This document shows, in pieces, positions 8,049 to 14,700 of a DNA stretch of 64,000 nt. How positions within the stretch are numbered: position 1 is the stretch's first letter; the number at the start of each line of letters is the position of its first letter. The stretch covers positions 1,488,001 through 1,552,000 of the forward strand of contig NZ_CP069421.1 of assembly GCF_018118585.1 (NCBI RefSeq), in the 5' to 3' direction. The notes beneath the pieces are model-generated. The model had not been told where the DNA came from. It made no database searches and was given only the letters and a program-made list of their open reading frames with translations. The position numbers and the translations under genes are program-made. This DNA is from Aristaeella lactis. GTDB lineage: Bacteria > Bacillota > Clostridia > Christensenellales > Aristaeellaceae.

Positions 8049-8527
8049 GTTTTTCCTTCCTGCCTTTCATCATTCTCTAGCCGCTTATCCGCCTGGGCCT
8101 GCAGGGATTCCGGAGGCATTTCCATCACTTCGATCTCCGTCCCGTCCGGATCATGGGTCCAGAACATCCAGCATTTGGAGTTCCCTCTCCTGATTTCTGA
8201 ATCCAGCGGCCCTCCGGCTGCTTTCACAGCGTCATAGGACCGGCGGATATCCTTTGTCATCAGGCACAGATGGCACACACCGATCACATCCGGTCCGGCG
8301 TTTTTTTCCCGGGTACCGTCCGGAAAAAGCTCCAGGTACTGGCCCCGTGCCAGGAACAGATAGACCGTGCCTATGGAGCCATCCTCCCTGTACATACGGA
8401 AAGCCTCCCGCAGTCCAAGCACGTCTGTGTAATACAGGATGCTGTCCTGAATATTTCGTGTGCGGATGGCCGCATGGCTCAACCCCGCAACCGTCTGAAA
8501 ATCCCGGTCATCATTCTGCCTGCTCAT
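8033..8527 (-). CDS. VOC-family (glyoxalase/bleomycin-resistance-like) protein
   Basis: A 164-residue protein with two beta-alpha-beta-beta-beta modules. The first is AGLSHAAIRTRNIQDSILYYTDVLGL, with a metal-ligand His. The second is VCHLCLMTKDIRRSYDAVKAAGG, ending in FWTHDPDGTEIEVMEM, with the family's final Glu ligand. This matches the vicinal oxygen chelate fold seen in lactoylglutathione lyase and dioxygenases; the exact substrate is not evident. GGAGGAAATACT-ATG supports the start. It is translationally coupled to the oxidase-like gene. Confidence 0.85.
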   Translation of the reverse strand: MSRQNDDRDFQTVAGLSHAAIRTRNIQDSILYYTDVLGLREAFRMYREDGSIGTVYLFLARGQYLELFPDGTREKNAGPDVIGVCHLCLMTKDIRRSYDAVKAAGGPLDSEIRRGNSKCWMFWTHDPDGTEIEVMEMPPESLQAQADKRLENDERQEGKTCSDP

Positions 8528-8947
8528 AGTATTTCCTCCGCGTTCCTGAACAGTTCTGTGTCTTCCTGGGGCCCGTTATATTATACCGGTTCCCGTCAGA
8601 ATGAATGAGAGAACGACAGAAGCGATCCAATTGCTCCTGCTGTCGGGCTTCCCCTGGTAATACTGTTCGACATCCGGGTCCTGTTTTCCCTTTGGAGATT
8701 CATGCTTCAAACATGCTTATGATTTATGATAAAGGCGTAAGACGCATCAATCCGTCGTGATTCTTGCCTGCCTCAGGCATACAAGTATCCGATATCCTTT
8801 CCGGCTTTGAGAAGACGTGTTCTTTTTATCCACGTGAGTTCCGGAAAAGTTCCCTCAGCTGTCACCTGCGCATTGTTCGGCGTTTATACATTGTTTATTA
8901 TTTGTATTGTTTTGTTGATACATATATCCGTAAATCCTTCCACCTGC
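8528..8947. other. Intergenic region, nothing recognised
   Basis: About 420 bp between the divergently transcribed VOC and small-membrane-protein genes. No supported gene, tRNA or riboswitch was seen. A GGTATAAT-like box on the minus strand near 8580 could serve the VOC operon. Confidence 0.5.
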
Positions 8948-8953
8948 TATAAT
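8945..8953 (+). promoter_or_regulatory. Extended -10 promoter
   Basis: TGC-TATAAT (hexamer 8948-8953), 35 nt before the start at 8988. No convincing -35. Confidence 0.5.
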
Positions 8954-8987
8954 GATAAAAAAGAAATCACATAAGGAGGATCCATTC

Positions 8988-9230
8988 ATGAACAACAAGG
9001 GTGTCGGCGTAGTTTTTTGCATTATTTCCGCTGCTTTGAAAATCACACAGTACCTGACGATCGCCATTTTTGCCCAGAATCGTTTCACGACATCCTGGAG
9101 TGCCGACGATATTGAGCACTACATGTCAGATTATATTGGCCCCGCTCTGCCGGTCTGGTCCACCATTGCCCTGATCGCTGGAATCATTTTCCTTGCTTAT
9201 GGCATTTTTCAGGACGTGAAGAAAAAGTAA
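8988..9230 (+). CDS. Small two-helix membrane protein
   Basis: An 80-residue protein. The start at 8988 is set by AAGGAGGATCCATTC-ATG; the longer frame from 8952 overlaps the promoter. Two hydrophobic segments (about residues 5-25 and 53-74) flank a polar loop, and the C-terminus is lysine-rich (DVKKK), which suggests a cytoplasmic tail. The function is unknown. A GCTCTCC-type terminator follows. Confidence 0.7.
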   Translation: MNNKGVGVVFCIISAALKITQYLTIAIFAQNRFTTSWSADDIEHYMSDYIGPALPVWSTIALIAGIIFLAYGIFQDVKKK

Positions 9231-9277
9231 GAGTCATCGTAAACGTTTTTATTCGACTCATTGATGAAAGGCCAGTC

Positions 9278-9304
9278 AAAGCTCTCCCTATGGGAGAGCT
9301 TTTT
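9278..9304 (+). terminator. Intrinsic terminator of the GCTCTCC type
   Basis: AAAGCTCTCCC, a short loop, GGGAGAGCTTTTT. Confidence 0.88.
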
Positions 9305-9420
9305 ATAGGATCTGCCATTCAGGATCTGATCTATTTTTCTTATTTAGCCCTGTTTTCTGTCCCCCGGGTTGTAGTAAACTGCAGCACAAGCGGTCTCTGC
9401 CGCGAACGGAGGATAATATC

Positions 9421-9720
9421 ATGAAGAAACAGACCTTTTACGTAAACCTCAGCGACAACGCCTTCTTCCCCAGCGGGGAGGTCGTTGCGGATGACCAGGC
9501 CATCACCTACAGGACATACAATCTGACAGTCCCCGCCGAATACCTCAGTATCGAAATGAAGTATACGGATATTGGCTATATTTATCATGAAAAGAAACGG
9601 TTTTTCCCGGCGGTTATCGTTCATATGACAGACGGCAAAAACTACAAGTTCATCTTCAGCTTCGCCCGTAAAAAGTTCTATGAACTGATGAAAAGCAAAG
9701 GCGTTACGGTCAATGTGTGA
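9421..9720 (+). CDS. Small PH/GRAM-like beta-rich protein
   Basis: A 99-residue soluble protein behind CGGAGGATAATATC-ATG. The pattern of short strands (FYVNLSDNAFFPSGEVVADDQAITYRTYNLTVPAEYLSIEMKYTDIGYIYHEKKRFFPAVIVHMTDGKNYKFIF) ending in a helix (ARKKFYELMKSKG) resembles the GRAM/bacterial PH-like fold. This is a fold-level guess with no catalytic motif. It is monocistronic with its own terminator. Confidence 0.65.
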   Translation: MKKQTFYVNLSDNAFFPSGEVVADDQAITYRTYNLTVPAEYLSIEMKYTDIGYIYHEKKRFFPAVIVHMTDGKNYKFIFSFARKKFYELMKSKGVTVNV

Positions 9721-9723
9721 ATC

Positions 9724-9755
9724 AAAAGAGCTCTCCTTGCGGAGAGCTCTTTTTT
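9724..9755. terminator. Intrinsic terminator of the GCTCTCC type
   Basis: AAAAGAGCTCTCC, a TTGC loop, GGAGAGCTCTTTTTT. A-rich and T-rich flanks allow use on both strands. Confidence 0.9.
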
Positions 9756-9948
9756 ATTTCAGCAGGGATGCCAGCTCATCGGATTCGTTTACGCATAACA
9801 GCGCTGCTTTTTGTGCCTCAATCCCAAGGAACGAAAAGGCAGTTCCGTCAACCGAAACCATATACCATTTATCACCATAACGGGCGATCATCGGATTAAT
9901 GACCAGTATCTCCCCGTCCACGTCCGCAGCGGCCAGGACATTATTCCT
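9754..9948 (-). pseudogene. C-terminal remnant of a zinc-ribbon lipoprotein paralogue
   Basis: An open minus-strand stretch of 64 codons ending in TAA at 9754, with an in-frame TGA immediately upstream (9949-9951) and no start codon or ribosome site. Its translation (ARYGDKWYMVSVDGTAFSFLGI ... ASLLK) aligns with the C-terminus of the lipoprotein encoded at 13634-14596 (CRYGDKWYLVSVSSFTNMLIGV ... LFDMIK). The zinc ribbons, signal peptide and middle region are absent. It is best explained as the relic of a decayed or deleted second copy. The stop codon lies within the T-tract of the preceding terminator. Confidence 0.75.
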
Positions 9949-10008
9949 TCAATACCCGGGAGCAAAATCGAAGGGCTGTCCATAGTCTGGAAAATCAGGG
10001 GCCTTTCA

Positions 10009-10017
10009 TGATATACT
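10009..10017 (+). promoter_or_regulatory. Extended -10 promoter of the DUF218 gene
   Basis: TGA-TATACT (hexamer 10012-10017), 44 nt before the start at 10061. Confidence 0.5.
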
Positions 10018-10060
10018 GACACAGAAACAGATAAACTCATATACAAGGGGGAATCCGAAA

Positions 10061-10894
10061 ATGAAGCTTAATCGGCTTGCAATTATACTTGTTATCTGCA
10101 TTGCTGTCGCGGCTGTGATTCCTGCCGTCACCGGGGAAGAAACCCAGGCGCTGATCCAGTCTCAGATTGAACGGGCTGTTGTTTCCTACGCAGCCGCCGG
10201 GACACGGGATGAGCAGGCGTTGTCGGCTCTTGCTTCTCTCGATCCATCCCTTGGAGAGAAATGGACACGCATTATGGATCTTTGGGATGCGCCTGTTTCA
10301 GTCAATGAGCAGCTTCCGGACGATCTGCCGGATGATGATTCGCTGTGCCTGGCAGCCCTCGGTTTCCAGCTGAATCCGGATGGGACAATGCGGGAAGAAC
10401 TGGTTGAGCGGCTGAAAGTGCTGAAGGCCGCATCAGAGCAGTATCCCAATGCGCTGATTGTCTGTACCGGCGGCGGTACAGCTGCTGAGGATCCTGCAGC
10501 CACAGAGGCTGGCCGGATGGCGGAATGGCTGGAATCGCAGGGTGTGAATCCTTCCAGGATCATCGTCGAGGATCACTCCCTGACAACCGCGCAGAACGCC
10601 ATTTACACCTTCGATATTTTGAATGAGCAGTATCCTCAGGTCCGACAGATCGCGATCATCTCCAGCGATTATCATATTGCTACCGGAACACTGCTGTTCG
10701 GTGCGGAAGCGATCCTGAGGAGCAGCGATATTGAGGTCGTCAGCAACGCCGCGTGGCAGGCACCCAGTGGCACACTGTCCACCATGTTCCAGGCCGGTGC
10801 GCTGATCGAATTGTCCGGAGATGTGAAAACAGCCTTTGAGATCTATTATGACACATATGATATCCATGAACTGCCGCCGTTGCAGGGGAAGTGA
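10061..10894 (+). CDS. YdcF/SanA-like DUF218 domain protein, exported or membrane-anchored
   Basis: A 277-residue protein. The N-terminal hydrophobic segment (residues 5-25) is a signal peptide or anchor. Residues about 100-250 carry the DUF218 pattern: ALIVCTGGG, EAGRMAEWLESQGV, IIVEDHSLTTAQNAIYTFDIL and IAIISSDYHIATGTLLF. Relatives such as ElyC and SanA act in cell-envelope homeostasis and are linked to peptidoglycan or lipid-carrier metabolism; the reaction is not settled. The start is supported by AAGGGGGAATCCGAAA-ATG. It is monocistronic, with a GCTCTCC-type terminator. Confidence 0.82.
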   Translation: MKLNRLAIILVICIAVAAVIPAVTGEETQALIQSQIERAVVSYAAAGTRDEQALSALASLDPSLGEKWTRIMDLWDAPVSVNEQLPDDLPDDDSLCLAALGFQLNPDGTMREELVERLKVLKAASEQYPNALIVCTGGGTAAEDPAATEAGRMAEWLESQGVNPSRIIVEDHSLTTAQNAIYTFDILNEQYPQVRQIAIISSDYHIATGTLLFGAEAILRSSDIEVVSNAAWQAPSGTLSTMFQAGALIELSGDVKTAFEIYYDTYDIHELPPLQGK

Positions 10895-10922
10895 TCCATC
10901 TCCTGCCGCGTTCAGGCCAACA

Positions 10923-10950
10923 GAAAAAGCTCTCCGCAAAGGAGAGCTTT
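10923..10950. terminator. Intrinsic terminator of the GCTCTCC type
   Basis: AAAAAGCTCTCC, a GCAAA loop, GGAGAGCTTT between convergent genes. The longer A-run on the plus strand means a better T-tract for the minus-strand STAS operon. Confidence 0.82.
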
Positions 10951-10965
10951 CCGTTATATTACTAA

Positions 10966-11265
10966 TCAGCCGTTTTTCAGCACGCGGGCATACCCGGTCA
11001 GTGTAAGGATTTCCTGAACCTGCGGGGAAGTAACATTGCGCAGCAGTACTCCGTCTTTTTCTTTCATGATCTTATAGGCCTGGATCAGTACACGGAGACC
11101 TGCGGAAGAAATATAGCTTACTTTTTCCATGTCAAAGATAACCTGCCGGACCTGGTCATATCTTGAGGCAAGGAATCTTTCCAGTTCCGGTGAGTGCAGC
11201 GTATCCAGTTCGCCTTCCGGTGCCGCTATGAGAACACCATCTTCTATCTGTTCCTGAATGATCAT
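10966..11265 (-). CDS. STAS-domain protein (anti-sigma factor antagonist-like)
   Basis: A 99-residue single-domain STAS protein. The start at 11265 follows GGGGAGGAACGG; an upstream ATG at 11298 has no ribosome site. IAAPEGELDTLHSPELERFLASR and VIFDMEKVSYISSAGLRVLIQAYKIMKEKDG match SpoIIAA/RsbV-type proteins, including the SSAG phosphoacceptor serine. Such proteins bind anti-sigma kinases when unphosphorylated. No kinase or sigma gene is adjacent, so the partner lies elsewhere. The P1 peptidase gene ends 39 bp upstream on the same strand, and both may be cotranscribed. Confidence 0.88.
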   Translation of the reverse strand: MIIQEQIEDGVLIAAPEGELDTLHSPELERFLASRYDQVRQVIFDMEKVSYISSAGLRVLIQAYKIMKEKDGVLLRNVTSPQVQEILTLTGYARVLKNG

Positions 11266-11304
11266 CCGTTCCTCCCCTTTCCTTTTTATCGTCAGCACAG
11301 GCTG

Positions 11305-12363
11305 TTACTCTGCCAGGCCCAGTTCAGATGCGGAAGGATAGCCGTACGCGCTTTCCGCGTTTCTGATCGCCCGGATGATCGCTTCGCTGACAACCTCCGC
11401 CGACAGCGTTCCTGTCAGGTCCTGGTCAGCCTCCACCTCACCGACGGAAACGGCATATATGCTGTCTCCATCCGCTGAAGTATGGACAGGGTTTATGGAT
11501 CTCGCATACCCGTCATGTCCCATTCCGGCGATCTTGCATAACTGGGCCTTATCAAATTTGGCGTTCGTTATGATGACCGCGATCGTCGTATTGCCCGTGA
11601 ACTTATTATCAACGACTTCCGTACTGGCTTTCATCTGCTCAACCGTGCTGCGCAGTCCCTGCTTGTCCTCTGTCAGAAGTCCTGCTATCTGCTGTCCGTT
11701 CTTCCAGTCAAAAACGTCTCCTAATGCATTCACAACAACGACAGCACCAATCTTCAGGTCCCCGATCTGAACAGCGTAGCTGCCAATGCCGGATTTCATG
11801 CAGTAATCCATTCCCAGGCATTTACCGACCGTTGCGCCGCACCCGGCCCCGTAGTTGCCGTCCCTGTAATTGGGCGCCTCCATGGCTGTTCTTGCCGCTT
11901 CATAACCCATATCTCGATCCGGACGGACGTGCGGGTCGCCAACCGTCAGGTCAAAGATGTCCGACTGTACCACCAGCGGAACCTTCGTCACGCCGACATC
12001 ATATCCATACCCGCGTTCCTCCAGGTATTCCATCACCCCGTTTGCTGTGCCCAGTCCATAGGCACTGCCTCCGGCAACCACGATCGCGTGGATGGTCTGG
12101 GCAGACATCAGCGGGTTCAGCAGCTGGCTTTCTCTTGAAGCGGGTCCGCCTCCGCGTACGTCAAGCCCGGCCCGCATTCCGTCTTCCGCAATGAATACAG
12201 TACAGCCTGTTCCCGCTTCCGTGTTTTCTGCCTGCCCAATGCGAATGCCGCTGATCTCTGTGATCGGTATTTCCCGCATAATCGTCTCTCCCTGTTCTGC
12301 AAACACAGTTGATAGAGCAAATACTGTGATCGCGATAATAAGGATACAGGAAACCAGTTTCAT
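11305..12363 (-). CDS. P1 family (S58) peptidase with N-terminal signal sequence
   Basis: A 352-residue member of the DmpA/NylC family of self-processing N-terminal-nucleophile hydrolases. Family blocks are present: ISGIRIGQAENTEAGTGCTV, GLDVRGGGPASRE, IVVAGGSAYGLGTANGVMEYL, YGAGCGATVGK and KIGAVVVVNALGD. GNTTIAVI at about 257-264 offers Asn258-Thr259 as the likely autocleavage site, with Thr259 as nucleophile. The last third includes MGHDGYARSINPVHTSADGD. An unusual point is the hydrophobic leader (residues 1-22, ending VFA), which suggests export; most family members I know of are cytoplasmic. It could cleave N-terminal residues or D-amino-acid amides outside the cell. Confidence 0.88.
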   Translation of the reverse strand: MKLVSCILIIAITVFALSTVFAEQGETIMREIPITEISGIRIGQAENTEAGTGCTVFIAEDGMRAGLDVRGGGPASRESQLLNPLMSAQTIHAIVVAGGSAYGLGTANGVMEYLEERGYGYDVGVTKVPLVVQSDIFDLTVGDPHVRPDRDMGYEAARTAMEAPNYRDGNYGAGCGATVGKCLGMDYCMKSGIGSYAVQIGDLKIGAVVVVNALGDVFDWKNGQQIAGLLTEDKQGLRSTVEQMKASTEVVDNKFTGNTTIAVIITNAKFDKAQLCKIAGMGHDGYARSINPVHTSADGDSIYAVSVGEVEADQDLTGTLSAEVVSEAIIRAIRNAESAYGYPSASELGLAE

Positions 12364-12435
12364 TTTGTTATCTCCTTCTATCGATAAAATGAAGAAGAAA
12401 AGATCATATCATCCTTTTTCATGTGCCTGTTATAT

Positions 12436-12444
12436 ATTATACCA
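12436..12444 (-). promoter_or_regulatory. Extended -10 promoter of the P1 peptidase gene
   Basis: On the minus strand TGG-TATAAT (hexamer 12436-12441), about 70 nt before the start at 12363. Confidence 0.5.
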
Positions 12445-12458
12445 CTTCTCTGCCCTGT

Positions 12459-12483
12459 AAAAAAGCACCTCCGGAGAGGTGCT
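12459..12483 (-). terminator. Intrinsic terminator of the DinB-like gene
   Basis: AGCACCTC and GAGGTGCT around a 4-nt loop (12464-12483). The plus-strand A-run at 12459-12463 provides the U-tract for the minus-strand transcript. Confidence 0.85.
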
Positions 12484-12503
12484 CGGAATGGTTATATTGT
12501 GCG

Positions 12504-13217
12504 TCAGTCAATAATCGACAGGTGATCGATACAGGCCGGAAGATGCATCATATGATGATACGTCATGGGTGTCAGGATCATTCCGGCCCGGGTCAGTCTG
12601 CCCCAGAACACCAACAGCCACACAGATCGGAAGTCCGTGGTAACCCCGCCGACTTCCAGGATCCTCATGACCCACTCTTCGGGGACCATGGATTTGATCT
12701 CATCCAGCGTCAGCTTCTCCAGAATGGTCCGGGTATTCTTTCCTACGGTGATCATATAATCGCGCAGTGCTTCCGCGTTGATTTTCTCACCGAAATCCCT
12801 GACTTCGTCCGGTTCCAGCGCATTCCCTGTGTCCGTGATGGTCGCGCCGATTTTCTTCTGCCATTCATCGTTGAAGATCTGATCCTGATCAGCCATCAGA
12901 ATGTTACTGACCAGATCCTCAATGCGGTAGGTATGCCAGAACTGCCAGCAGAGCGGCACCATATCCGTTCCGGCGTAATGCAGATCCGTATCCCAGATCT
13001 GCCGGGGAACCAGCTTATTCTGGTTCCCTGCCAGCATATAATCCAGTACATAATCAGCAATGGTCTTTTCAGACGCACCGGAAACCTCCGCCGGATGCAC
13101 CATTGCGTGAACTTCCAGCGTCAGCTGTTTCATCCGTTCCAGATCATCCCCGGCCAGGGCTGCTTTCAGTTCTTCGTATTTCGTTTCAAAAGCCTTATAC
13201 AGTGCTGCCTTGTTCAT
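12504..13217 (-). CDS. DinB-superfamily-like protein
   Basis: A 237-residue, mostly helical protein. The block WQFWHTYRIEDLVSNILMADQDQIFNDEWQKKIG resembles the HxWRIxRIED..N region of DinB-like domains, and a C-terminal TYHHMMHLP can supply further metal-ligand histidines. DinB-fold proteins are often metal-dependent thiol transferases or hydrolases, but many have no known role. AAAGGATTTATC-ATG supports the start. It is monocistronic with its own terminator. The similarity is at motif level, so function is left open. Confidence 0.68.
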   Translation of the reverse strand: MNKAALYKAFETKYEELKAALAGDDLERMKQLTLEVHAMVHPAEVSGASEKTIADYVLDYMLAGNQNKLVPRQIWDTDLHYAGTDMVPLCWQFWHTYRIEDLVSNILMADQDQIFNDEWQKKIGATITDTGNALEPDEVRDFGEKINAEALRDYMITVGKNTRTILEKLTLDEIKSMVPEEWVMRILEVGGVTTDFRSVWLLVFWGRLTRAGMILTPMTYHHMMHLPACIDHLSIID

Positions 13218-13346
13218 GATAAATCCTTTCCGTTTTCCTGCAGGTTATCAGTTTATTTATGTGACGTCCGTCGCAAAAAGAATACCTCACAGGGATGGAA
13301 CAGACAAGGGGAACAAATGATTTTTCTTCTTTCCTGGCTCTTCCCC

Positions 13347-13580
13347 TCAGCCTTCCGGATTTTTTCTGGTTTTCACCATGTATACCGTTATCAGGAAAAC
13401 AGTCATAATCACCCAGGTGACCGGCTCTGTCACACAGATACCGACAAATCCGAATGAAGGGATCACCCACAGGGCGGCGATGATCTTCATCAGCAGCTCA
13501 ATGATGCTTGAGATCACCGGTGCCGCCTTCTTGCGGTATACACAGGCACCAGCCAGAATGCCCGAAACAGCATGAGCCAA
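13347..13580 (-). pseudogene. C-terminal remnant of a MATE-family transporter
   Basis: A minus-strand frame of 77 codons. The sequence (KKAAPVISSIIELLMKIIAALWVIPSFGFVGICVTEPVTWVIMTVFL) matches the last helices of MATE multidrug/Na+ antiporters, including the conserved SSIIELL..K and EP..W positions. Family proteins are about 440-460 residues, so over 80% is missing. It begins directly next to the terminator of the lipoprotein gene at 13634, so the break coincides with that junction. There is no ribosome site. This is a deletion relic. Confidence 0.75.
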
Positions 13581-13618
13581 AAAACAAGGGTACCACTGTG
13601 ATGGCAGCGGTACCCTTG
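13577..13618 (-). terminator. Intrinsic terminator of the zinc-ribbon lipoprotein gene
   Basis: CAAGGGTACC and GGTACCCTTG around a 14-nt loop, with an A-run at 13579-13584 that gives U6 on the minus-strand transcript. Confidence 0.88.
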
Positions 13619-13633
13619 CTCTTTAGCGTCAGC

Positions 13634-14596
13634 TTACTTAATCATATCGAATAATGAACCTGTTCCGCAGACAAAAGCCAGATACTGATTACTTACACCA
13701 ATCAGCATGTTCGTAAAGCTGCTTACAGAAACGAGATACCATTTATCGCCATAGCGGCATATCGTCGGGCAGCAATACAGGGTTTCATCCCCCACATCCG
13801 CCATCCCGACAAGGTTAACCGTTTCATCTGCGCCATAGCAGGCATTCTGTTTGATGAAGTTCTCCGGGTTTTTCCCGGATGAAAACATGTTGTCTGTGAT
13901 TGCATCCGGTGAAAGGAATCTGATGTTTGTCATCTGCGTCAGTTTTTCCAGTCTGCCGTTCTCGAATTTGTTCAGGAAAACTTCAACATCGTTGGAATCC
14001 TTCTGAAAAGTAATCGTTCCCTGTCTTGTTTTCGTCGGAGCATCATCACCAAGGATATACGCTTCGATGGAACGATAAATCAAATCAGCCTGATTGGATC
14101 TCATAACGTTTACATTGGCAGAAAACATAAAATCATTTGCAAAAGGCATTCTGGGTCGCATCGTGAGCTGATATACTCCGACACGCTCAAAGTATGCCTT
14201 GAGATCATAATGCTCCAGCTGTGTTTCCCACGCAAAGGCACTCAGCATCTGCTCAAAGTTCAGATTCTTAAGGCCTTCCATATAGCAGGTCAGTGCTTCT
14301 TCGGGGGTGGTGAAACCTTCTCCCTCGTATTTGATTGCGGCTGCGGCATACTGCTTCAGTTTGGCGCCGCAGTTCCCGCAAAATACCGCATCGGAATCAG
14401 CCGGATACTTTGTGCCGCAATCGGGGCAGATGATTTCTTCCGGTTTTTTCGCACCGCATTTTGTACAGAAGTTGGTTTTGTTAGCCGCACCGCAATCAGG
14501 ACAGCTCCATTCGTCACCTTCCGCAAACGCGCAGGTGCATCCAAGAATCAGAATCAGTGCTGAAATGAGTGAAATGACCTTTTTGATACTGTTCAT
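13634..14596 (-). CDS. Exported lipoprotein with two zinc ribbons
   Basis: A 320-residue protein. The start at 14596 follows GAAGGAGAAAACTAC; a longer frame to 14686 has no ribosome site. The leader has a lipobox-like ILGC (Cys20). Two zinc-ribbon units follow: C32/C35/C44/C47 and C57/C60/C73/C76, each CPxCG..CxxCG-like. After a linker, residues about 95-200 (TTPEEALTCYMEGLKNLNFEQMLSAFAWE) have the pattern of an NTF2/SnoaL-like extracytoplasmic domain. The C-terminal YGDKWYLVSVSS segment recurs in the remnant at 9754-9948. Zinc ribbons are usually intracellular, so this secreted arrangement is notable. The function is unknown. Confidence 0.8.
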   Translation of the reverse strand: MNSIKKVISLISALILILGCTCAFAEGDEWSCPDCGAANKTNFCTKCGAKKPEEIICPDCGTKYPADSDAVFCGNCGAKLKQYAAAAIKYEGEGFTTPEEALTCYMEGLKNLNFEQMLSAFAWETQLEHYDLKAYFERVGVYQLTMRPRMPFANDFMFSANVNVMRSNQADLIYRSIEAYILGDDAPTKTRQGTITFQKDSNDVEVFLNKFENGRLEKLTQMTNIRFLSPDAITDNMFSSGKNPENFIKQNACYGADETVNLVGMADVGDETLYCCPTICRYGDKWYLVSVSSFTNMLIGVSNQYLAFVCGTGSLFDMIK

Positions 14597-14700
14597 GTAG
14601 TTTTCTCCTTCTGAAGCAGGGTGGATGCCATTTGTGTTTTTGACATGAACCGGCTGAAATCCTGCTGTTGTTATGCGAAAAAACAAAACTTTCCGTTTTT

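Noticed and set aside
8952-8987. Earlier start for the small membrane protein
   Set aside because: The region overlaps the -10 box, and the strong AAGGAGG lies before the ATG at 8988.
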